Positions 1 to 6,506 of a stretch of 15,324 bases of DNA are shown here, piece by piece (within the stretch, counting starts at the first letter, position 1; each line of letters begins with the position of its first letter). The stretch is taken from NCBI GenBank assembly GCA_024403585.1, contig JAKSRN010000018.1, positions 1 through 15,324 on the forward strand, read 5' to 3'. A program made the translations under genes and the position numbers. Below the pieces are notes generated by a model. That model searched no databases and was not told where the DNA came from. It worked only from the letters and a program-made list of their open reading frames with translations. This stretch comes from Lachnospiraceae bacterium (GTDB taxonomy: Bacteria; Bacillota; Clostridia; Lachnospirales; Lachnospiraceae).

Positions 1-675
1 GAGCCTGGAACCAACTGCGGTGATGAGGTAGGACAGTATGTTTTCTCCGGCGCAGCTGCCATCGATCCGGCACAGAGCGGAAAGACAGAAGCAGGACAGC
101 CTCTGCATGTTGCTGCCATTGACTGTGGTATGAAACTGAATATTGTCCGTTCCCTGAACGCACTTGGCTGTAAGGTGACGGTTTTACCATGGAATACAAA
201 ACCGGAAACTGTTGAGGCTCTGAATCCGGATGGTGTCTTCCTGTCCAATGGACCTGGAGATCCAACCGACGTTGTGGAGACTGTTGAACTTGTAAAGGCG
301 CTGCATGGAAAATTCCCGATCTTTGGCATCTGCCTGGGACACCAGATTCTGTCTCTGTCCTATGGTGCGGAGACTTATAAACTGAAATTCGGACACCGTG
401 GCGGAAACCATCCGGTGAAGAACCTTCTGACTGATAAAGTTGAGATCACATCGCAGAACCACTCCTTCGCAGTAGCAGATGCTTCCCTTGAAGGAACCGG
501 TCTTGAGGCTACTCATATCAACCTGCTGGATCAGACCATCGAGGGCGTACAGCATAAAGAGGACCGTGCTTTCTCCATCCAGTATCATCCGGAGAGCGCA
601 CCGGGACCACAGGACAGCCAGTATCTCTTCCGTCGTTTTATGGAAGTTATGAAGGGAGGATCTTTAGATGCCTAA
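1..675 (+). CDS. carA: Carbamoyl-phosphate synthase small (glutaminase) subunit, 5' end missing
   Basis: The reading frame is open from base 1 and ends with TAA at 673-675, giving the last 224 residues of a protein that is normally about 350-380 residues, so the N-terminal domain and start lie outside the window. The visible part is a class I glutamine amidotransferase domain. It hydrolyses glutamine and passes ammonia to CarB to make carbamoyl phosphate for pyrimidines and arginine. Motifs seen: LSNGPGDP, the nucleophile elbow GICLGHQ (Cys codon 331-333), GHRGGNHPV, TSQNHSFAV and the catalytic His-Glu pair in QYHPES. ATG codons inside this frame, such as the one at 130, fall within the conserved domain and are not the start. 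The 3' end overlaps carB by 8 bases, which indicates translational coupling. The identification is firm. Whether this copy serves pyrimidine or arginine synthesis cannot be told from here. Confidence 0.97.
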   Translation, partial: EPGTNCGDEVGQYVFSGAAAIDPAQSGKTEAGQPLHVAAIDCGMKLNIVRSLNALGCKVTVLPWNTKPETVEALNPDGVFLSNGPGDPTDVVETVELVKALHGKFPIFGICLGHQILSLSYGAETYKLKFGHRGGNHPVKNLLTDKVEITSQNHSFAVADASLEGTGLEATHINLLDQTIEGVQHKEDRAFSIQYHPESAPGPQDSQYLFRRFMEVMKGGSLDA

Positions 676-3600
676 GAGAACGGATCTTAAACGAATTCTT
701 GTAATCGGTTCCGGCCCGATCGTCATCGGACAGGCTGCCGAGTTTGACTATGCGGGCACACAGGCCTGCCTGGCCCTGAAGGAAGAGGGCTATGAAGTAA
801 TCTTATGTAACTCCAACCCGGCTACCATCATGACTGATCCATCCATCGCGGATAAGGTTTACATGGAGCCACTGAATCTGAAATACATGGCCCGCATCAT
901 CCGTAAAGAGCGTCCGGATGCCATCCTTCCGGGAATCGGAGGACAGACCGGTCTGAATCTGGCTATGGAGCTGGAGAAAAAGGGCGTTCTTAAGGAGTGT
1001 GGCGTGGAACTGCTGGGAACGAAATTTTCCAGTATCGAGCAGGCTGAGGATCGTGAGATGTTCAAACAGCTCTGTATCGATCTGGGAGAGCCGATCCTGC
1101 CATCTCTGATCGCAGAGTCTATGGAAGAGGGTATCAAGGCTGCCGAGGAAATCGGCTACCCGGTTGTTATCCGTCCTGCATTTACCCTGGGTGGAACCGG
1201 CGGCGGCTTTGCTGATAATGAAGAGGAGCTGAAAGACATCCTGAAAAATGCTCTCGTCCTCTCACCTGTTGGCCAGGCCCTGATTGAGAAGTCCGTCCGC
1301 GGCTACAAAGAGATTGAGTATGAGGTAATGCGCGATGCCAACGACACCGCCATCACCATCTGTAACATGGAGAACATCGACCCGGTTGGTGTTCATACAG
1401 GAGACTCTGTGGTTGTATGTCCTTCTCAGACACTGACCAACAAAGAGTACCATATGCTGCGTGATTCAGCCCTGAAGATCATCCGTGCCCTGAAGGTTGA
1501 GGGTGGCTGCAACGTGCAGTTTGCACTGGATCCGAATTCCTTCCAGTATTATCTGATCGAGGTAAACCCTCGAGTTTCCCGTTCCTCCGCACTGGCTTCC
1601 AAGGCCAGCGGTTATCCGATCGCCCGCGTTTCTGCAAAGATTTCTGTAGGCTATCGTCTGGACGAGATCCATCTTGCCAATACACTGGCAAGCTTTGAGC
1701 CATCCCTGGATTACGTGGTTTCCAAACTGCCACGTTTCCCGTTCGATAAATTTACTGATGCAAACAACCATCTGGGAACCCAGATGAAGGCTACCGGTGA
1801 GGTCATGAGTGTCGGCCGTACCATGGAGGAGTCCCTTCTGAAGGGTATCCGTTCCCTGGAGATCGGTGTCAACCACCTGTATCATGCAAAATTTGATGAC
1901 ATGGCCACAGAGGACATTCTTGTTTACATTCAGGAAGGTACCGACGACAGAATTTATGCCATCGCGGAACTTCTGCGCCGTGGCGTGGAAAAAGAGGACA
2001 TTTTCCAGCACACAAAGATTGACCGACTCTTCCTGCGTGTCTTTGACAACATCGTGAAGATGGAAGAGCAGGTGAAAGCTGCGAAACTGGATCCGACCGT
2101 CCTCTTTGAGGCAAAGAAGATGGGATTCTCCGATATGGTCATCGCAAAATTCTGGGGTATGACTGCCCATCAGGTCTTTGACCTTCGAAAAGAGCTGGGA
2201 ATCTTCCCATCCTACAAGATGATCGACAGCTGTGCTTCCGAGTTTGAGAGCTACATCCCATACTTCTATTCCACCTACGAAGGGGAAAATGAATCCCAGC
2301 TGGACACTGACAAAGAAAAGATCATCGTTCTCGGCTCCGGTCCGATCCGTATCGGCCAGGGTGTAGAGTTCGACTACTCCACTGTACATGCCGTTAAAAC
2401 CATTCAGGAATCCGGCTGTCAGGCGATCATCATCAATAACAACCCGGAGACTGTATCTACAGACTATACAACCTCTGATAAACTGTATTTTGAGCCTCTC
2501 TGTGTAGAGGATGTTATGAACATCATCGAACTGGAGCAGCCAAAGGGTGTCATTGCCACTTTAGGCGGACAGACTGCCGTAAACCTGGCTGAGCCTCTGA
2601 AAGAGTACGGTGTAACCATCGTTGGAACTGACTGTGATGCTATTGAGCGTGCAGAGAACAGGGATTCCTTTGAGAAGGTTCTGGAAGAACTGAATATCCC
2701 ACAGCCAAAGGGACAGGCTGTTACTACCATTGAGGCAGGTGTAAAAGCTGCAGAGGAGATCGGATATCCTGTACTGGTTCGTCCTTCCTTCGTTCTGGGC
2801 GGACGTGCAATGCAGATCGTATCCAAACAGTCTGATCTGGAGCACTACCTGAAAACAGCTGTAGAGATTGATGTGGACAAACCTGTACTGGTTGATAAAT
2901 ATATCCGTGGCAAAGAAGTGGAGATCGATGCTGTCTGTGACGGAATCGATGTATTCGTACCGGGTATCATGGAGCTGGTAGAGCGTACCGGTGTCCATTC
3001 AGGAGATTCCATCTCTGTGTATCCGCCATTCAGCATTTCTGACAAGGTAAAAGGTACAATTCTCACTTATGCTAAGAAGCTGGGACTGGGAATCGGCATC
3101 ATCGGACTTTTCAATATCCAGTTTATCGTTGATGATGAGGACAATGTTTACATTATCGAGGTGAACCCTCGTTCTTCCCGTACTGTACCGTTCCTGTCTA
3201 AAGCTACCGGCTATATGCTGGCTGACATTGCTACAAGAGTGATTCTGGGTGTGTCGCTGAAGGAGCAGGGCATCTTCTGTCTGTATCCGGAAGAGAAAGA
3301 GAGATGGTATGTGAAGGCACCTGCTTTCTCCTTCTCTAAACTGAAGGGTATGGATTCCTACCTGTCACCTGAGATGAAATCTACCGGTGAGGCCATCGGT
3401 TACGATGACAAGATGCATCGTGCTATGTTCAAGGCTCTTACTGCATCCGGTATCCGTCTGGCAAACTACGGAACTGTCCTTGTAACACTGGCAGACGAGG
3501 ATAAAGAGGAGGCGCTTCCTCTGATCCAGAGATTCTATGATCTGGGCTTCAATATCGAGGCAACCACAGTTACAGCAGAGTTCCTGAAGAGCAAAGGCAT

Positions 3601-3850
3601 CCGTTGCCGTATGAGAAAGAAACTCTCTGACGGCAGCCATGAGGTTCTGGATGTCATCCGTTCCGGCTATGTAAGCTACGTGATCAACACAAGGGCGATC
3701 ATGTCCGGAATCCATGTAGGAGACGGTGTAGCCATCCGCCAGTGTGCAACAGAAAACAACGTAACCATGTTCACTTCCCTGGATACGGTACGCGTGCTGC
3801 TGGATGTTCTGGAGGAGCTGACCATCACAGTTTCTACGATTGATGCGTGA
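668..3850 (+). CDS. carB: Carbamoyl-phosphate synthase large subunit
   Basis: A 1060-residue protein of usual family length. It makes carbamoyl phosphate from bicarbonate, two ATP and the ammonia delivered by CarA, acting in the cytosol as a CarAB complex. The internal duplication is plain: each half opens with a glycine-rich motif (GSGPIVIGQAAEFDYAG near residue 15; GSGPIRIGQGVEFDYS near residue 553) and carries an ATP-grasp domain ending in IEVNPR (VSRSS in the first half, SSRTV in the second). The last 130 or so residues, from about 930, form the MGS-like allosteric domain that in other bacteria binds UMP, IMP or ornithine. ATG at 668 is preceded by GGGAGGA at 654-660, a good Shine-Dalgarno with 7-base spacing lying inside carA. 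No obvious strong terminator follows. No truncation or missing motif was seen. Confidence 0.98.
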   Translation: MPKRTDLKRILVIGSGPIVIGQAAEFDYAGTQACLALKEEGYEVILCNSNPATIMTDPSIADKVYMEPLNLKYMARIIRKERPDAILPGIGGQTGLNLAMELEKKGVLKECGVELLGTKFSSIEQAEDREMFKQLCIDLGEPILPSLIAESMEEGIKAAEEIGYPVVIRPAFTLGGTGGGFADNEEELKDILKNALVLSPVGQALIEKSVRGYKEIEYEVMRDANDTAITICNMENIDPVGVHTGDSVVVCPSQTLTNKEYHMLRDSALKIIRALKVEGGCNVQFALDPNSFQYYLIEVNPRVSRSSALASKASGYPIARVSAKISVGYRLDEIHLANTLASFEPSLDYVVSKLPRFPFDKFTDANNHLGTQMKATGEVMSVGRTMEESLLKGIRSLEIGVNHLYHAKFDDMATEDILVYIQEGTDDRIYAIAELLRRGVEKEDIFQHTKIDRLFLRVFDNIVKMEEQVKAAKLDPTVLFEAKKMGFSDMVIAKFWGMTAHQVFDLRKELGIFPSYKMIDSCASEFESYIPYFYSTYEGENESQLDTDKEKIIVLGSGPIRIGQGVEFDYSTVHAVKTIQESGCQAIIINNNPETVSTDYTTSDKLYFEPLCVEDVMNIIELEQPKGVIATLGGQTAVNLAEPLKEYGVTIVGTDCDAIERAENRDSFEKVLEELNIPQPKGQAVTTIEAGVKAAEEIGYPVLVRPSFVLGGRAMQIVSKQSDLEHYLKTAVEIDVDKPVLVDKYIRGKEVEIDAVCDGIDVFVPGIMELVERTGVHSGDSISVYPPFSISDKVKGTILTYAKKLGLGIGIIGLFNIQFIVDDEDNVYIIEVNPRSSRTVPFLSKATGYMLADIATRVILGVSLKEQGIFCLYPEEKERWYVKAPAFSFSKLKGMDSYLSPEMKSTGEAIGYDDKMHRAMFKALTASGIRLANYGTVLVTLADEDKEEALPLIQRFYDLGFNIEATTVTAEFLKSKGIRCRMRKKLSDGSHEVLDVIRSGYVSYVINTRAIMSGIHVGDGVAIRQCATENNVTMFTSLDTVRVLLDVLEELTITVSTIDA

Positions 3851-3871
3851 AAAAAATAAGGTTTTTGGTGA

Positions 3872-3916
3872 ATTGTCATACGATTGTTAAGGATTGTATC
3901 TCTTTAAGTACAATCC
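3872..3916. promoter_or_regulatory. Phased ATTGT repeats and inverted repeat upstream of glnA promoter
   Basis: ATTGT occurs at 3872-3876, 3883-3887 and 3893-3897, that is every 10-11 bases and so on one face of the helix. Its reverse complement ACAAT is at 3910-3914. The last copy belongs to a perfect 8-base inverted repeat, GGATTGTA (3891-3898) and TACAATCC (3909-3916), with a 10-base loop. It ends 6 bases before the -35 box of the glnA promoter. There is no T-run after it, so it is a poor intrinsic terminator for carB. A transcription factor site is the better guess. It matches no nitrogen-regulator box that I recognise. Confidence 0.35.
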
Positions 3917-3922
3917 AAGAGG

Positions 3923-3951
3923 TTGACAAGGAAAAAAAACTGGTTTATAGT
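3923..3951 (+). promoter_or_regulatory. Sigma-A type promoter of glnA
   Basis: A perfect -35 box TTGACA (3923-3928), a 17-base spacer rich in A, and -10 box TATAGT (3946-3951). Transcription should start near 3957-3959. That puts the first leader hairpin (from 3961) at the extreme 5' end of the RNA, the same arrangement as at purF. Confidence 0.85.
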
Positions 3952-3960
3952 ACACAACAT

Positions 3961-3976
3961 AAAGCAACGGCGCTTT
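3961..3976 (+). promoter_or_regulatory. ANTAR-type hexaloop antiterminator hairpin, glnA copy 1
   Basis: Stem AAAGC (3961-3965) pairs with GCTTT (3972-3976) around the six-base loop AACGGC (3966-3971). Loop position 1 is A and position 4 is G, the signature described for RNA targets of ANTAR-domain antiterminators. Bases 3969-3976 are also the start of the 5' arm of the terminator at 3969-4004, so the two structures exclude each other. A known ANTAR target normally has two such hairpins close together. Here the promoter leaves room for one, with a second copy about 90 bases downstream. Binding by an ANTAR protein is inference. Confidence 0.6.
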
Positions 3977-4004
3977 GGATGTGATTAGTCCAAGGCGCCT
4001 TTTT
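3969..4004 (+). terminator. Leader terminator 1 upstream of glnA
   Basis: An 11-base-pair stem, GGCGCTTTGGA (3969-3979) with TCCAAGGCGCC (3989-3999), containing one T-G wobble, a 9-base loop, and then TTTTT at 4000-4004. From the promoter above it would end a transcript only about 46 bases long. It is therefore an attenuator in the glnA leader rather than the end of carB, although it could also stop read-through from carB. Confidence 0.75.
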
Positions 4005-4020
4005 CGTTATAGGACGAAAC

Positions 4021-4067
4021 ATTGAACAGGTATCGATGTGCTGATCAATAACAATAAAAAATTTTTT
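4021..4067 (+). other. Imperfect inverted repeat and A6T6 tract in glnA leader
   Basis: ATTGA-A-CAG (4021-4029) mirrors CTG-A-TCAAT (4041-4049) around an 11-base loop that contains ATCGAT: eight pairs with one A-A mismatch. It is followed by six A (4056-4061) and six T (4062-4067). This spaces the two attenuator hairpins of the glnA leader. The function is unknown; it may be a minor hairpin or bent DNA. Confidence 0.3.
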
Positions 4068-4068
4068 G

Positions 4069-4084
4069 GAAGCAAAGGGGCTTC
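4069..4084 (+). promoter_or_regulatory. ANTAR-type hexaloop antiterminator hairpin, glnA copy 2
   Basis: Stem GAAGC (4069-4073) pairs with GCTTC (4080-4084) around loop AAAGGG (4074-4079), with A at position 1 and G at position 4. Compared with copy 1 the outer pair changes from A-T to G-C, a compensatory difference that supports the RNA stem. The loop and 3' arm are shared with the long hairpin at 4074-4121, so only one can form. Together with copy 1 this could supply the two hairpins that a dimeric ANTAR protein usually contacts, though they are about 90 bases apart. Confidence 0.55.
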
Positions 4085-4124
4085 AGATCGAGTCGGATCC
4101 GCCGACCGTTCTGGGGCCTTTCTT
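4074..4124 (+). terminator. Leader hairpin / attenuator 2 upstream of glnA
   Basis: A long hairpin of about 19 pairs: AAAGG, bulged GG, CTTCAGA, T-T mismatch, CG, bulged A, GTCGG, loop ATCCG, then CCGAC, CG, T, TCTGGGG and CCTTT ending at 4121. The tail is TTTCTT, weaker than in copy 1. It lies just before the glnA Shine-Dalgarno and shares its 5' arm with the hexaloop hairpin at 4069-4084. Confidence 0.5.
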
Positions 4125-4126
4125 AG

Positions 4127-4145
4127 TTTCCGGACGAGGAGGAAA
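4127..4145 (+). promoter_or_regulatory. Small hairpin over the glnA ribosome binding site
   Basis: TTTCC (4127-4131) can pair with GGAAA (4141-4145), with a possible extra G-T pair outside. This places AGGAG of the Shine-Dalgarno (AGGAGG, 4137-4142) in or beside the loop and pairs its last bases. At five or six base pairs it is weak and may be coincidence. Confidence 0.25.
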
Positions 4146-4149
4146 TATT

Positions 4150-6246
4150 ATGAGTAATGTACCAGAGATGTATGGAAGTCTTGTTTTTAATGACAAAGTC
4201 ATGAGAACAAAATTACCGAAGGACGTTTACAAAGCCCTTCACAAAACAATCGAGAAAAATACACATCTGGAAGTTGACATTGCCAATGCAGTAGCAGTTG
4301 CAATGAAAGAGTGGGCAGTAGAGAATGGAGCAACACACTTCACACACTGGTTCCAGCCACTGACAGGTTTCACAGCTGAGAAACACGACAGCTTCATCTC
4401 TCCAACAGAGAACGGTGGAGTGCTGATGGAGTTCTCCGGCAAAGAGCTGATCAAAGGTGAGCCGGATGCTTCTTCTTTCCCATCAGGCGGACTTCGTGCT
4501 ACATGTGAGGCAAGAGGATATACAGCATGGGATCCTACATCCCCTGCATTCATCAAAGACGGAACACTTTGCATTCCAACAGCATTCTGTTCTTACTCCG
4601 GTGAGGCACTGGATAAGAAAACTCCACTGCTTCGTTCCATGGATGCCCTCAGCAAAGAGGCTACAAAGCTTCTTCACCTGATTGGCAATACAGCAGTTGA
4701 CAGTGTTGTAACTACAGTAGGTCCTGAGCAGGAGTACTTCCTGATCAACAAAGAGGACTTCGCTAAGAGACGTGACCTGGTATTCACAGGTCGTACACTT
4801 CTTGGTTCTCCGGCTCCAAAAGGACAGGAGATGGAAGATCACTACTTCGGAATGCTGAAAACAAGAGTTTCCGAGTATATGAAAGATCTGGATGCAGAAC
4901 TCTGGAAACTGGGTATCCCTGCTAAAACAAAACACAACGAGGTTGCTCCTTGCCAGCATGAGCTTGCACCAATCTTCGATACAACAAACGTCGCAGTTGA
5001 TCACAACCAGCTGACAATGGAGATGATGAAAAAAGTTGCTGAGAGACATGGTTATGTATGTCTGCTGCATGAGAAACCATTTGCAGGAATCAACGGTTCC
5101 GGTAAACACAACAACTGGTCTATGAGCACAAACACAGGAGTAAACCTTCTGGATCCTGGTAAAACACCTGCAGAGAATACACAGTTCCTGGTATTCCTGG
5201 CAGCAGTAATCAAAGCAGTTGATGATTATGCAGATCTGATGAGACTTTCCGTAGCAAGTGCAGGAAACGATCATCGTCTTGGAGCGAATGAGGCTCCTCC
5301 TGCAATTATCTCTATCTTCCTGGGCGACGAGCTGACAGCTGTAATCGAGTCCATCGAGAAAGATGAGTTCTTCCACACAAGCGAGAACGTAAGCATGGAG
5401 ATGGGAGCGAATGTAATCCCACACTTCACAAGAGATACAACAGACCGTAACAGAACATCACCATTTGCCTTCACAGGAAACAAATTTGAGTTCCGTTCCC
5501 TTGGTTCTTCCGCATCTGTTGCAGGACCAAACACATACCTGAACACAGCAGTAGCAGAGGTTCTGAGCCAGTTCACAGCAAAACTTGAGGGAACACCTGC
5601 AGATCAGATGGAGAAAGCAATCCATGATCTGATCCGTGATACCATCATTGCTCATAAGAGAGTCATCTTCAACGGAAACGGCTACTCAGAGGAGTGGGTT
5701 GAGGAAGCAGAGAAACGCGGACTTTACAACCTGCGTTCCACACCGGAAGTACTTCCAAAATTCCTGGATGCTAAGAACATCGAGCTCTTCACAAAACATG
5801 GCGTTTACACAGAGGCTGAGATGCATTCCCGTCATGAGATCAAACTGGAGAAATACTGCAAGACTCTTCATATCGAAGGAAAGACTCTGCAGAGCATGCT
5901 CTACCAGGAATTCATGCCGGCAGTTGCAAAATATATCGATTCTCTGGCAGCATCCATCACAGCAAGAAAAGCAGCATGTGCAAGCATTTCCTGCGGATCT
6001 GTTGAGAAACAGCTTGAGAAGATCTCCGGTCTCTATGAGGAGCTGGCAGTTCTCGCTGAGAAACTGGATGCAGCTGTAGCTGAGGCAGAGGCAATGGAAG
6101 ATCTGGAAGCACTGGCAACCTTCTACCATGAGACAGTAATTGGTGCAATGGAAGCTGCTCGTAAAGTGGCTGATGAGATTGAGGTTTACATGCCGGAAGA
6201 TTTCATGCCATATCCAACTTACACAGATATGCTCTTCTACGTATAA
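4150..6246 (+). CDS. glnN: Glutamine synthetase, type III
   Basis: A 698-residue protein that makes glutamine from glutamate, ammonia and ATP. The length (type I enzymes are about 450-470 residues) and the motifs show the type III class, common in Bacteroidetes and many Clostridia: FPSGGLRATCEARGYTAWDP from residue 110, the glutamate/metal region GPEQEYF near 195, NGSGKHNNWSM near 315, then GNDHRLGANEAPPA. The C-terminal part is rich in Ala, Glu and Leu and probably coiled. ATG at 4150 is chosen because AGGAGG lies at 4137-4142, 7 bases upstream. The frame stays open back to a TTG at 4066, but that stretch is leader RNA and lies before the ribosome binding site. It has its own promoter and two leader attenuators. 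Type III enzymes are generally not adenylylated, and I see no adenylylation system here. Confidence 0.97.
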   Translation: MSNVPEMYGSLVFNDKVMRTKLPKDVYKALHKTIEKNTHLEVDIANAVAVAMKEWAVENGATHFTHWFQPLTGFTAEKHDSFISPTENGGVLMEFSGKELIKGEPDASSFPSGGLRATCEARGYTAWDPTSPAFIKDGTLCIPTAFCSYSGEALDKKTPLLRSMDALSKEATKLLHLIGNTAVDSVVTTVGPEQEYFLINKEDFAKRRDLVFTGRTLLGSPAPKGQEMEDHYFGMLKTRVSEYMKDLDAELWKLGIPAKTKHNEVAPCQHELAPIFDTTNVAVDHNQLTMEMMKKVAERHGYVCLLHEKPFAGINGSGKHNNWSMSTNTGVNLLDPGKTPAENTQFLVFLAAVIKAVDDYADLMRLSVASAGNDHRLGANEAPPAIISIFLGDELTAVIESIEKDEFFHTSENVSMEMGANVIPHFTRDTTDRNRTSPFAFTGNKFEFRSLGSSASVAGPNTYLNTAVAEVLSQFTAKLEGTPADQMEKAIHDLIRDTIIAHKRVIFNGNGYSEEWVEEAEKRGLYNLRSTPEVLPKFLDAKNIELFTKHGVYTEAEMHSRHEIKLEKYCKTLHIEGKTLQSMLYQEFMPAVAKYIDSLAASITARKAACASISCGSVEKQLEKISGLYEELAVLAEKLDAAVAEAEAMEDLEALATFYHETVIGAMEAARKVADEIEVYMPEDFMPYPTYTDMLFYV

Positions 6247-6331
6247 GAGGATGAACACGGCGGAGCAGGATGCGAATGTCCGCTTTGCTGTTAACGGAAC
6301 ATACCGGATGATGAAAAACCACCTGATTCAT

Positions 6332-6346
6332 TCGGAAAGCTTCCGA
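6332..6346 (+). other. Short inverted repeat after glnA
   Basis: TCGGAA (6332-6337) and TTCCGA (6341-6346) form a six-pair hairpin with a three-base loop. No T-run follows, so it is a weak candidate for the end of glnA transcripts. The rest of 6247-6370 shows no clear gene. No convincing -35 box was found for amt. A TATATT at 6360-6365 and a TATTAT at 6362-6367 could act as -10 boxes, and glnA-amt read-through is possible. Confidence 0.3.
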
Positions 6347-6370
6347 TGATAAAACAGAATATATTATATA

Positions 6371-6386
6371 GATGCAAAGGCGCGTT
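6371..6386 (+). promoter_or_regulatory. ANTAR-type hexaloop hairpin, amt leader
   Basis: Stem GATGC (6371-6375) pairs with GCGTT (6382-6386), including two G-T wobbles, around loop AAAGGC (6376-6381). The loop has A at position 1 and G at position 4 and is identical to the purF and pyrG loops, while the stem differs. It overlaps the 5' arm of the hairpin at 6376-6424 and is mutually exclusive with it. Confidence 0.55.
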
Positions 6387-6424
6387 GATCCAGGGGAGGA
6401 GACTCCGAAAGGATACGCGCCTTT
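6376..6424 (+). terminator. Leader hairpin / attenuator upstream of amt
   Basis: A perfect 10-pair base, AAAGGCGCGT (6376-6385) with ACGCGCCTTT (6415-6424). Above it are ATCC/GGAT and an inner GGAG-GAGA-CTCC hairpin with a GNRA-type tetraloop. Only TTT and then ACATAT follow, so as an intrinsic terminator it is weak. It may be an inefficient terminator or a protein-binding structure. Downstream, GATCAG (6441-6446) with CTGATC (6472-6477), and AGCAT (6464-6468) with ATGCT (6480-6484), are alternative pairings just before the ribosome binding site. Confidence 0.5.
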
Positions 6425-6506
6425 ACATATAGAAGCAAAAGATCAGGAAGTGTGAATGAGGTAAGCATGTTCTGATCGGATGCTGAATTTGAGGAGGAAA
6501 CTTATT

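Noticed and set aside
1466..2389. 307-codon open frame on the - strand inside carB
   Set aside because: It lies wholly antisense to the conserved carB sequence, has no recognisable motif and no ribosome binding site of note. The same applies to long - strand frames inside glnA (4483-5424), amt (7407-8171), pyrG (10441-11304) and gltB (13211-13948).
3969..4004. Hairpin at 3969 as the ordinary terminator of carB
   Set aside because: A strong promoter lies between carB and the hairpin, the hexaloop overlap is present, and the same layout recurs at purF. A leader attenuator explains these facts better, although it may also stop carB read-through.
3961..4004. Glutamine riboswitch of the cyanobacterial glnA or downstream-peptide type
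   Set aside because: Those RNAs have a three-way junction with conserved core bases. Here there are only two mutually exclusive simple hairpins.
4066..4149. N-terminal extension of glutamine synthetase from a TTG at 4066
   Set aside because: This stretch forms the second leader hairpin and precedes the AGGAGG at 4137-4142. The peptide it would add does not look like the family N-terminus, which fits the ATG at 4150.
6251..6349. 32-codon open frame directly after glnA
   Set aside because: The ATG is 4 bases after the glnA stop with GAGG touching it, too close for a working ribosome binding site. The peptide has no recognisable feature. Conservation would be needed before calling it.
6480..6506. 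Alternative amt start at ATG 6480
   Set aside because: The only good Shine-Dalgarno (6492-6497) lies downstream of this ATG and is ideally placed for the ATG at 6507.
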